DNA from: Streptomyces longispororuber
GTDB lineage: Bacteria; Actinomycetota; Actinomycetes; Streptomycetales; Streptomycetaceae
NCBI RefSeq assembly: GCF_024448165.1
Contig: NZ_JAMOLN010000106.1
Coordinates: forward strand, 1-34,713
DNA: 34,713 nucleotides
Reading direction: 5' to 3'
Both the position numbers and the translations under genes were made by a program. A model generated the notes under the pieces. The model was not told the origin of the DNA. It ran no database searches and saw only the letters and a program-made list of their open reading frames with translations. Positions 28,191-34,713 of the stretch are shown piece after piece; within the stretch, counting starts at the first letter, position 1, and the number at the start of each line of letters is the position of its first letter.

Positions 28191-29840
28191 ATGCCCGGAA
28201 TATCGCGGAGAACCGTCCTGCGCACCGTGGCCGTCGCGGGAGCCGCGGCCGCCGCCTCCCCGCTGCTCACCGCCTGCTCCGACTCCTCGGGAGGCGGGGA
28301 CGTCACCAACGCGGGCAAGAAGCAGGCCCCTTGGCCCGCGTACAAGGCACCCGCCGGCGCCCAGCCGGACCTCGCCCCGACCGAGGCGGGCGTCCAGGCC
28401 GGATACACCCGCTACCCCTCCGACCTGGCCACGGCGGTCAAGCGCACCCCGGGCGACGGCAGCACCATCAAGGTCATGTCCGTCACCTTCGGCACTCCTC
28501 CGAAGGCCGCGGCCCAGAACCAGTACTGGAAGGCCGTGGAGAAGGCGCTCGGCATCAAGGTCGAGTACACGGTCATCCCGCAGGCCGACTACCAGAAGAA
28601 GATGGCCACGGTCATGGCGGGTGACGCGGACGCGCTGCCGGACATCATCAACATGTTCTCCGGCTACACCCTGCCGCGCGAGCAGCAGTTCGTGCAGACG
28701 CGCGCCCAGGACCTCACGCCCTACCTGTCCGGTGACGCGGTCGCCGACTACCCCAATCTGGCGGGCATCCCCACGCACGCCTGGCGCGACATGGGCCGCA
28801 TCGGCGGGCAGATCTACGGCATCCCGCTCGAACGCCCGGTGACCGGCTCGACCCTCTGGGTCAACCAGGGCATGTTCGAGGACGCCGGCATGAAGGACGG
28901 CTGGACCGACGAGGACTTCGCCGCCGTCGCCAAGAAGGCCACGCACGGCAAGACGTACGCGCTGGGCGCGGCCGTCGGCTCCAACTTCTGCAACGGCGTC
29001 CACTCCGCCGCCCACCACGCCCCGCAGGGCTGGGCCGTCGACAAGAACGGCGCGTTCCACGCCAACTACACCGACGAGCGGTACCGGCAGGCCGTCGCCT
29101 ACCAGGTCCAGCTGCGCAAGAACGGCTCGTACCACCCGGACGCGACGTCCCTGTCCTCCCCCGATCTCAACACGCTGTTCCTCAACGGCACGGTCGGCTC
29201 GATGCAGAACGGCTTCGGCGCGTACACGACGCTCTACCCGGACACGAAGGGACTGCTGACGCCGGCGCCCGCGCTGCCCTACGCGGTCGACGGCACGCCT
29301 GGAGGCCACGTCGCGGCCCGCCGTTCCTTCGGGTACACCATCTTGAAGAAGGCCAAGAAGGAGCGCATCCAGATGCTGCTGCGCGTCCTCGACTACCTGG
29401 CGTCGCCCTTCGGTACGAAGGAGTGGGAGCTGATGCAGTTCGGCGTCGAGGGCGTCCACTTCAACCGTGCCAAGGACGGTTCCCCGGAGCGCACCAAGCT
29501 CGGCGAGGTGGAGAACATCACCAACCTGCCCTTCCGCTATCTGGCCGAGGGGCCGCAGGTGCTGTTCGTGCCGGGTCGCCCCGAGGCGGTCCGCGCCCTG
29601 CACGCCTGGCAGCAGAAGGTCGTCCCGGTCACCATCCGCGACGCCTCGTTCGGTCTCGTCTCGCGCACCCTCGTCGCCCAGGGCGCCACGCTGCGGGCGC
29701 TGATGGACGACGCCGTCACCGCGGTGATCGCCGGGCGGTCCGGCATGTCCGACCTCGACGCGGCGGTGAAGAAGTGGCGCTCCCGCGGCGGCGACAAGAT
29801 CGCCGAGGAGCTCGCCAAGGAACACGCCGCCAACAGCTGA
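28191..29840 (+). CDS. Oligosaccharide-binding lipoprotein, LplA/YtcQ-like
   Basis: The protein has 549 residues from ATG 28191, with GAAAGG upstream. The signal has twin arginines (SRRTVLRTVAVAG) and the lipobox LLTAC, so it is a lipid-anchored protein. At about 550 residues it is larger than ordinary CUT1 binding proteins, as is usual for the LplA/YtcQ group that pairs with LplB/LplC permeases. Recognisable parts are IKVMSVTFGTPPKA, GIKVEYTVIPQADYQKKMATVMA, LPDIINMFSG, IGGQIYGIPLERP, LWVNQGMFEDAG and SFGYTILKKAKKERIQMLLRVLDYLASPFGTKEWE. It ends with a strong hairpin. The likely ligand is a rhamnogalacturonan-derived oligosaccharide, inferred from the neighbouring PL26, CE12 and PL9 genes. 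Confidence 0.9.
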   Translation: MPGISRRTVLRTVAVAGAAAAASPLLTACSDSSGGGDVTNAGKKQAPWPAYKAPAGAQPDLAPTEAGVQAGYTRYPSDLATAVKRTPGDGSTIKVMSVTFGTPPKAAAQNQYWKAVEKALGIKVEYTVIPQADYQKKMATVMAGDADALPDIINMFSGYTLPREQQFVQTRAQDLTPYLSGDAVADYPNLAGIPTHAWRDMGRIGGQIYGIPLERPVTGSTLWVNQGMFEDAGMKDGWTDEDFAAVAKKATHGKTYALGAAVGSNFCNGVHSAAHHAPQGWAVDKNGAFHANYTDERYRQAVAYQVQLRKNGSYHPDATSLSSPDLNTLFLNGTVGSMQNGFGAYTTLYPDTKGLLTPAPALPYAVDGTPGGHVAARRSFGYTILKKAKKERIQMLLRVLDYLASPFGTKEWELMQFGVEGVHFNRAKDGSPERTKLGEVENITNLPFRYLAEGPQVLFVPGRPEAVRALHAWQQKVVPVTIRDASFGLVSRTLVAQGATLRALMDDAVTAVIAGRSGMSDLDAAVKKWRSRGGDKIAEELAKEHAANS

Positions 29841-29856
29841 CGTGGCGATGACCCCG

Positions 29857-29889
29857 GGCGGGCGCTGGTTCCCGGGAATAGCGCCCGCC
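29857..29889 (+). terminator. Terminator hairpin after the importer operon
   Basis: Arms 29857-29866 and 29880-29889 are perfect 10-bp reverse complements around a 13-base loop that is itself partly palindromic. It lies 16 bases after the binding-protein stop. Confidence 0.75.
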
Positions 29890-29910
29890 GGACGGGAAGT
29901 TGACCTTGGT

Positions 29911-30780
29911 ATGTGGAGCAGCGAGCAACTCGACCTGGACGCCTACCTCGGTCACCTCGGACACGAGGGCGAGCGGGCCCCCACCCTCACCACGCTGCGG
30001 GCCCTGCAGCGCGCCCATGTGCTGACCCTGCGGTGGGACACGTTGGACAGTTTCCTGTACCGCGACGTGCGCCTCGACCTGCCCTCGGTGCAGGACAAGC
30101 TGCTCCGCAGGGGCCGGGGCGGCTACTGCTACGAGCACACCGTGCTCTTCGCCGCCGCACTGGAGAAGCTCGGGTTCCGCTTCACCGCCGTCTCGGGCCG
30201 GGTCCAGCTGGGTGCGGACTCCACCAGCCCTCGTCCGGCGACGCACGCCATGCTGATCGTCGACCTGGACGGCACCCGCTGGCTGGTCGACATCGGCTTC
30301 GGCGCCAGCCCGCTGGAGCCCATCGAGCTCGTCGACGGCGCCCGCAGCGACGCCGGTCCGTGGCCGTACCTGCTCCGCCGCCAGGTCATCACCCACGGCT
30401 CGCCGGGCTGGGCGGTCCTCCAGCGTGGGGAAGGCAAGGAGGGCCCCGACGGCTGGGCCGTGCGCCAGGTCTTCACCGAGACCCCGCAGTACCCCATCGA
30501 CTACACCCTCGGCAACCACTTCGTCGCCACCCACGACCGCTCCCCCTTCGTCATCCGCCCCTACATCCAGCGGCTGACGACGGAGCGCCACGACACCCTG
30601 GACACCCTCCTCTGGACCACCGAACGACCGGGCCAGGACCCGGTGACCGAGACGATCCGCCCCCACGAGGCCCCCAAACTCCTGGCCGACGTCTTCGCCA
30701 TCCACCTCGACCCCACGGAGGCCGACCTCCTGGTCACCCGGCTGACCGAACTCACCGCTGCCTCGCACCCCACCACGTAG
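29911..30780 (+). CDS. Arylamine N-acetyltransferase
   Basis: The protein has 289 residues from ATG 29911, matching the usual family length of 270-290; an upstream in-frame start at 29842 falls before the terminator hairpin and is rejected. The catalytic triad is clear: Cys73 in GRGGYCYEHT, His112 in THAMLIVDLDG and Asp127 in LVDIGFG. These cytoplasmic enzymes move acetyl from acetyl-CoA to aromatic amines or hydrazines; some actinomycete relatives close amide bonds in natural products, but no biosynthetic cluster is seen here. The gene stands alone and is convergent with the SMI1/KNR4 gene. Confidence 0.93.
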   Translation: MWSSEQLDLDAYLGHLGHEGERAPTLTTLRALQRAHVLTLRWDTLDSFLYRDVRLDLPSVQDKLLRRGRGGYCYEHTVLFAAALEKLGFRFTAVSGRVQLGADSTSPRPATHAMLIVDLDGTRWLVDIGFGASPLEPIELVDGARSDAGPWPYLLRRQVITHGSPGWAVLQRGEGKEGPDGWAVRQVFTETPQYPIDYTLGNHFVATHDRSPFVIRPYIQRLTTERHDTLDTLLWTTERPGQDPVTETIRPHEAPKLLADVFAIHLDPTEADLLVTRLTELTAASHPTT

Positions 30781-30819
30781 CCACCGCCCCGCCCCGGCAC
30801 GTCCGCTGCGAACGAGCCG

Positions 30820-31254
30820 TCAGTTCCGCCACCAGTCCCCTGAGTCCTCCATGGCTCGACGCAGGTAGTCCTCCAGCCCGTTCGCCGCCCACGAACGCCC
30901 GTCCGTCTCGTGATCCCAGACGAACACGTCCTCGCGCGCCGGGATCCTGACGAAGGCGAACTGGTCTCCGCCACCGTTGTCCCCGAAGAACATCAGCGGC
31001 TCGAACGGCATGTAGAGCTCGGCGAAGTCGGCCGAGGTGCGGAAGGCCGCGTTCTCCTCCGCCATCCGCTCAGCACTCCACACCACGTCGGTTCCGTAGT
31101 CCCCGCGCACTCCGTTGCACTCGCGGAGCAGGAGCGCGAGATCCCCGGGAAGCGGCTGCCCCAGCACACGCTCGACGTCGGCCAGTGCCCCGCTGGTCGC
31201 GGGCTCGGCGATTTCCGCGTCCGCCGACAGTTCCAGGATCAGTTCGCGCCACAT
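30820..31254 (-). CDS. SMI1/KNR4 (SUKH) family protein
   Basis: The protein has 144 residues. The family pattern is present: VERVLGQPLPGDLALLLRECNG near residues 28-49 with the conserved P-x-D/E-x-x-x-L-L-x-x-N-G, then PLMFFGDNGGGDQFAF near 86-101 and VFVWDHETD near 109-117, with a C-terminal LEDYLRRAME helix. Members bind partner proteins; many bacterial ones are immunity proteins against polymorphic toxins, while solitary copies such as this may have other roles. No toxin gene is visible beside it. Confidence 0.88.
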   Translation of the reverse strand: MWRELILELSADAEIAEPATSGALADVERVLGQPLPGDLALLLRECNGVRGDYGTDVVWSAERMAEENAAFRTSADFAELYMPFEPLMFFGDNGGGDQFAFVRIPAREDVFVWDHETDGRSWAANGLEDYLRRAMEDSGDWWRN

Positions 31255-31311
31255 CGGCCAAGCATCTCAGGGCCGGCGGCCACAAGGCCCAGGGGGCGGC
31301 GGGTGCCGAAC

Positions 31312-31707
31312 TCAGGCTGCCCAGACGCCGCTGGACGCCGTGGGGCTGTAGAACATGAACTTGAACTTGGTGCCGTCCTTGACGTCCGTCGCCAGCACCT
31401 TCCACACCCCCGCCGTGGTGGTCTTGTACCCGCCCGCAGCGCAGAAGGGATCGGCGTTCGTCGGGTAGAAGCAGGCGGTCACCTTGACGCTGCGGGTGGT
31501 CTTGATGTTGATGTCGGCGCAGTTGCTGGTTGTCGTGTAGTACTTGCCCGCGGTGCCCGGATTCCAGACGTAGCCCTCGGGCTTGGTGTAACTGTGGGCG
31601 CTGCCGTAGCAGGTGGCCGCACTGGCGGTGGATGCCGTTCCCACCAGCCCGGCGCCGGCGAGCGCGGCGGTCACGGCCGTGGCGGCGAGGCGCTTGCGGA
31701 TGTTCAT
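31312..31707 (-). CDS. Small secreted four-cysteine protein, function unknown
   Basis: The protein has 131 residues from ATG 31707, with GGGGGA just upstream. A clear signal peptide (basic MNIRKR, hydrophobic core, TASTASAA cleavage near residue 30) leaves a mature protein of about 100 residues. It has four cysteines (33, 63, 79, 89), enough for two disulfides, and a Tyr/Thr/Lys-rich beta-strand pattern (KYYTTTSNCADINIKTTRSVKV and KFKFMFYSPT regions). I do not recognise the family; it resembles other small secreted beta proteins of Streptomyces. The frame continues open upstream but not as protein-like sequence. It is divergent from the MarR regulator. Confidence 0.8.
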   Translation of the reverse strand: MNIRKRLAATAVTAALAGAGLVGTASTASAATCYGSAHSYTKPEGYVWNPGTAGKYYTTTSNCADINIKTTRSVKVTACFYPTNADPFCAAGGYKTTTAGVWKVLATDVKDGTKFKFMFYSPTASSGVWAA

Positions 31708-31885
31708 GATTCCCCCGTTGTCGGTGAGTGGATCCTTCAGGTTCTTGACGACCTCTGGAGCATGGCTGACGTGGGCATGCGCGGCCAGGCATTTCAGCCC
31801 TGTTGAAAACGGGCAGGCCAGGCAGGTCGAACGGGTTGCTCCGGATCCACGACTCCTGGTCGAGGTGATGCGGTCACCCCGACCG

Positions 31886-31902
31886 TACAATTTGAGGTCG
31901 AA
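31886..31902 (+). promoter_or_regulatory. -10 box and overlapping palindrome before the MarR gene
   Basis: TACAAT (31886-31891) is a good -10, though no clear -35 precedes it. TTTGAGGTCGAA (31891-31902) begins on its last base and matches its reverse complement at 8 of 12 positions. MarR proteins often bind such a site to repress their own gene. Confidence 0.4.
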
Positions 31903-31951
31903 TGACCCAGGGAGACCCGGTCCCGGGTCGGTGACGATGCGAGGGGGGCCC

Positions 31952-32524
31952 GTGCCCAGCCAGCGGTCCATCAGCGAGGCAGAGAAGCTCGCGGAGGCGA
32001 AGCTCGGTGGGATTCCCGTCCGCCGGGAGCAGATGGCCGCGGTGGCCAACATCTACCGGGCCGCGTCCGCCGTGCGTCAGCATCTGGAGAACTCGGTGCT
32101 GCGCGGATCGGATCTCACCTGGACCGCGTTCGTGGTGCTGTGGGTGGTCTGGGTGTGGGGCGAGTCGGAGACCCGGCACGTCGCCGAGGAGGCGGGCATC
32201 TCCAAGGGCACGCTGACCGGCGTGGCCCGCACGCTGGTGTCGCGCGGGCTGTTGCGCCGGGCCGGCCATCCGACCGACGGACGGCTCGTGCTGCTGGCCC
32301 TGACCGACGAGGGCGAGGACTTCATGCGTGAGGTGTTCCCCGCGTTCAACGACGAGGAAGCGTTCGTCACGTCCCGGCTGAGCGACGACGAGTGCAGTGG
32401 TCTCGCCGACGGGCTGCGCAAGGTAGTGCTCCAGGTCGAGGAGAGCGGCGAGGAGCGGCGCCAGTCGCTGCTGAACGGCGAGGCGCCGACGCCGCGCCGG
32501 AGCGGGCGCCGGCCCACGAGCTGA
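31952..32524 (+). CDS. MarR family transcriptional regulator
   Basis: GTG 31952 is chosen because GAGGGGGG lies just upstream; ATG 31937 in the same frame is possible but would overlap that site. The protein has 190 residues. The winged helix-turn-helix reads LTWTAFVVLWVVWVWGESETRHVAEEAGISKGTLTGVARTLVSRGLLRRAGHPTDGRLVLLALTDEG, with the DGR wing typical of MarR, and it has dimerising helices at both ends. Such proteins sense small phenolic or oxidative signals. The divergent small secreted protein gene is its likely partner, from position only. The last 30 residues are Arg/Pro-rich and probably disordered. Confidence 0.88.
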   Translation: MPSQRSISEAEKLAEAKLGGIPVRREQMAAVANIYRAASAVRQHLENSVLRGSDLTWTAFVVLWVVWVWGESETRHVAEEAGISKGTLTGVARTLVSRGLLRRAGHPTDGRLVLLALTDEGEDFMREVFPAFNDEEAFVTSRLSDDECSGLADGLRKVVLQVEESGEERRQSLLNGEAPTPRRSGRRPTS

Positions 32525-32537
32525 GGCCTGCTGGACG

Positions 32538-33260
32538 TCAGGGGGTGGCGGTGCCGGCCGCCCGTACCAGTGCGTCGAAGAGGCGCTGCTGGGCCGGGTC
32601 CTCGTGCGCGGTGTCCTCCGGGTGCCACTGCACCGCTACGAACAGGGCGCGGGCGTCGGCGAGTTCGACCGCCTCGATCGTTTCGTCGGCGGCCCGGGCG
32701 GTGACGTGCAGGCCCTCCCCCAGGCGGTCCACGTGCTGGTGGTGGTAGCAGGAGGCTTCGGTCTTGTCCGTCCCGGTGATGCGGGCCAGGGCCGAGCCGG
32801 TGGCGAGGGTGACGGGATGGCGGACGTGCCGGTGTTCGCGGCGCGGGCCGCCCATGTCCTGGTGGAGGGTGCCGCCCAGCGCGGTGTTGACCACTTGCAG
32901 CCCGCGGCAGATCGCCAGGAGCGGAAGCCCGCCCGCCAGCGCCTGGCGGGCGACTTCGAGGTCGAACGCGTCCTGGAGGTCGTCGACGTCGTAGACCGCC
33001 TCGTGGGCGTCCGGTGCTCCGTAGCGGTGCGGTGCGAGGTCGCCGCCGCCGGGGAGCAGGACGCCGTCGAAGCGGGCGAGGCGGGCGGCGACGTCGCTGT
33101 CGGCCGGGTCGGTGGGGTGGATGGTGGCCGGTTCGCCGCCTGCCCGCCAGACGGCCTCGATCAGCGCGCGGGCGTTGACCTCGGCGGCGTAGCGCAGCGC
33201 GGAGGTGGAGGCGGAGAAGCGGGCGGGGATCGCGATGAGGGGGCGGGCCGTCGTCGTCAC
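32538..33260 (-). CDS. Gamma-glutamyl-gamma-aminobutyrate hydrolase family (class I glutamine amidotransferase-like)
   Basis: The protein has 240 residues from GTG 33260, which overlaps the aldehyde dehydrogenase stop by four bases (GTGA), so the pair is translationally coupled. Key residues are GVLLPGGGDLAPHRY, the nucleophile Cys118 in LLAICRGLQVVN, and His213 and Glu215 in QWHPED. The family (PuuD-type, peptidase C26) cleaves gamma-glutamyl-GABA to glutamate and GABA in the gamma-glutamylated putrescine pathway. Together with the aldehyde dehydrogenase this points to polyamine breakdown. Assignment to PuuD rather than a related C26 hydrolase rests on this pairing. Confidence 0.9.
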   Translation of the reverse strand: MTTTARPLIAIPARFSASTSALRYAAEVNARALIEAVWRAGGEPATIHPTDPADSDVAARLARFDGVLLPGGGDLAPHRYGAPDAHEAVYDVDDLQDAFDLEVARQALAGGLPLLAICRGLQVVNTALGGTLHQDMGGPRREHRHVRHPVTLATGSALARITGTDKTEASCYHHQHVDRLGEGLHVTARAADETIEAVELADARALFVAVQWHPEDTAHEDPAQQRLFDALVRAAGTATP

Positions 33261-34713
33261 AGCTGGATCCAGGTGGTCTTCAGTTCCATGTACTTGTCCA
33301 GGGCGTGGGCGGACTTGTCTCGTCCGTTGCCCGACTGCTTCATGCCGCCGAAGGGGACGGTCAGGTCGCCTTCCTCGTAGCAGTTGACCCACACCGTGCC
33401 GGCCTTGAGAGCGCGGGAGACCTGGTGTGCGGTCGACAGATCGGAGGTCCACAGGCCGGCGGCGAGGCCGTACTCGGTGGCGTTGGCGAGAGCGACGGCC
33501 TCGTCGAGATCGTCGAAGGTGAGCACGGACAGGACGGGGCCGAAGATCTCCTCGCGGGCGAGGCGGCTGTCGGGGGCGACGTGGTCGAAGACGGTGGGTT
33601 CGAGGTAGACGCCGCCGGTGTCGGTGAGGGTGCGGGCGCCGCCGGTGCGGATGCGGGCGCCGTCGTCGCCGCCCGCGCGGACGTGGTCGAGGACGCGGGC
33701 GAGGTGGTGTTCGCCGACGAGGGCGCCCATCTCGGTGGCCGGGTCGAGGGGGTCGCCGACGCGCAGCGCGCGGGCGCGGGCCACGACGGCTTCGGTGACC
33801 TGTTCGGCGACGGAGGCGTGCACGAGGAGGCGGGAGGGCGCGGTGCACATCTCGCCCTGGTTGAAGAAGATGCCCCAGGCGGCGGTGGCGGCGGCCTTCT
33901 CCAGGTCGGGGGCGTCGGGAAGGATGATGTTCGGTGACTTGCCGCCGAGTTCGAGCCAGACCCGCTTGAGGTTGGAGTCGGCGGCGTAGTGCAGGAAGTG
34001 GCGGCCGACGGCGGTGGATCCTGTGAAGGCCAGGACGTCGACGTCGGGGTGCAGGCCGAGGGCGCGGCCGGCCACGGGGCCGGTGCCGTTGACGACGTTG
34101 AGGACGCCCGGCGGGAGGCCTGCCTCGAGGGCGACGCGGCCCAGGAGGAGGGCGGACAGGGGTGAGTTCTCGGACGGCTTGAGCACGACGGTGCAGCCTG
34201 CGGCCAGCGCGGGGGCGACCTTCCAGCCCGCCAGGGTCAGGGGGAAGTTCCAGGGCACGACCGCGCCGACGACGCCGGCGGGCTCGCGGGTGACGAGGGC
34301 GAGCGCGTCGTGCGGGGTGTGCGGGGATTCGTCGGTGAGCTTGTCGGCGAGCTGGCCGTACCAGCGGAACGTGTTGATGACGGCCCGCAGTTCGATGTCG
34401 TGGGCGTCGGTGATGGGCTTGCCCATTTCGAGGCTGACGGTGAGGGCCAGTTCCGCCCGGTGTGCGTCGAGGAGTTCGGCGATCCGGATCAGGGCGCGGC
34501 CGCGGTCCGCGGGGGCCGTGCGGGGCCAGGGGCCGTGGTCGAAGGCGCGGCGTGCGGCGGCGACGGCGGCGTTCACCTCGGCTTCGCCGCCGTCGGCGAC
34601 CGAGGCGAGCTTCCGGCCGTCGCGCGGCGAGATCGCGGTGAACTCGCCCCCGCCTCCGGCCTCTTCGGCACCGTCGATCAGGTGGGCGCCGGACGGCTGG
34701 AACGCCTTGGCCC
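33257..34713 (-). CDS. NAD(P)-dependent aldehyde dehydrogenase, PuuC-like; 5' end outside window
   Basis: The frame stays open through the right edge (AKAFQPSGAHLIDG is readable there), so the ATG at 34576 is internal and the gene is truncated by the window. The superfamily signatures are present: GAVVPWNFPLTLAGWKVAPALAAG, NVVNGTG, FTGSTAVGR, LELGGKSPNI with the general-base Glu, NQGEMCTAPSRLLV with the catalytic Cys, EEIFGPVLSV and PFGGMKQSGNGRD. It oxidises an aldehyde to an acid with NAD(P)+. Overlap with the gamma-glutamyl hydrolase gene suggests the substrate gamma-glutamyl-gamma-aminobutyraldehyde; the remaining pathway genes would lie to the right. Confidence 0.92.
   Translation of the reverse strand, partial: AKAFQPSGAHLIDGAEEAGGGGEFTAISPRDGRKLASVADGGEAEVNAAVAAARRAFDHGPWPRTAPADRGRALIRIAELLDAHRAELALTVSLEMGKPITDAHDIELRAVINTFRWYGQLADKLTDESPHTPHDALALVTREPAGVVGAVVPWNFPLTLAGWKVAPALAAGCTVVLKPSENSPLSALLLGRVALEAGLPPGVLNVVNGTGPVAGRALGLHPDVDVLAFTGSTAVGRHFLHYAADSNLKRVWLELGGKSPNIILPDAPDLEKAAATAAWGIFFNQGEMCTAPSRLLVHASVAEQVTEAVVARARALRVGDPLDPATEMGALVGEHHLARVLDHVRAGGDDGARIRTGGARTLTDTGGVYLEPTVFDHVAPDSRLAREEIFGPVLSVLTFDDLDEAVALANATEYGLAAGLWTSDLSTAHQVSRALKAGTVWVNCYEEGDLTVPFGGMKQSGNGRDKSAHALDKYMELKTTWIQL

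Noticed and set aside
34576..34576. ATG as start of the aldehyde dehydrogenase gene
   Set aside because: The same frame continues to the window edge with normal family sequence upstream, so the start lies outside.

Overview
The window is high-GC DNA typical of a Streptomyces or close actinomycete chromosome. Codon third positions are strongly G/C. GTG and TTG starts, twin-arginine lipoprotein signals and leaderless promoters occur, and two sugar ABC importers lack their own ATPase, which in Streptomyces is usually supplied in trans by MsiK. No rRNA, tRNA, insertion sequence, phage gene or CRISPR array was seen.

Layout: (1) 1-1463: an aldo/keto reductase cut by the window edge and an SRPBCC protein, ending at a strong two-way terminator. 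(2) 1518-13142: a glycan locus. On the minus strand, in transcription order, lie a ROK regulator, a sugar-binding lipoprotein, two permeases, a GH27 alpha-galactosidase-type enzyme, a GH95 alpha-L-fucosidase-type enzyme and an SGNH esterase. A GH36 alpha-galactosidase is divergent from the ROK gene. The 74 bp between ROK and GH36 hold two back-to-back promoters that both look leaderless. (3) 13220-14854: a repeat protein of the LRV/HEAT type and a frameshifted gene remnant. (4) 14913-29840: a pectin (rhamnogalacturonan-I) locus. It contains an unassigned intracellular protein that is probably a six-hairpin enzyme, a CE12 rhamnogalacturonan acetylesterase, a PL9 pectate lyase, a regulator with a DeoR-type HTH and a LacI-type sensor, a PL26 rhamnogalacturonan exolyase, an intracellular SGNH hydrolase, a D-2-hydroxyacid dehydrogenase, and an LplB/LplC-type importer with its binding lipoprotein. 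(5) 29911-34713: mixed genes: arylamine N-acetyltransferase, SMI1/KNR4 protein, a small secreted four-cysteine protein, a MarR regulator, and a gamma-glutamyl hydrolase overlapping an aldehyde dehydrogenase (polyamine/GABA catabolism), the last running off the window.

Working model (inference): the pectin locus cuts rhamnogalacturonan-I outside the cell (PL26, PL9), removes acetyl groups (CE12), imports the products through the LplB/LplC-type system and finishes them inside with the SGNH hydrolase, the dehydrogenase and perhaps the unassigned 681-residue protein. The neighbouring GH27/GH36/GH95 locus could strip alpha-galactosyl and alpha-L-fucosyl decorations from plant polysaccharides. No known unsaturated-uronyl hydrolase (GH88/GH105) is present in the window, which makes the 681-residue protein the most interesting gene here.
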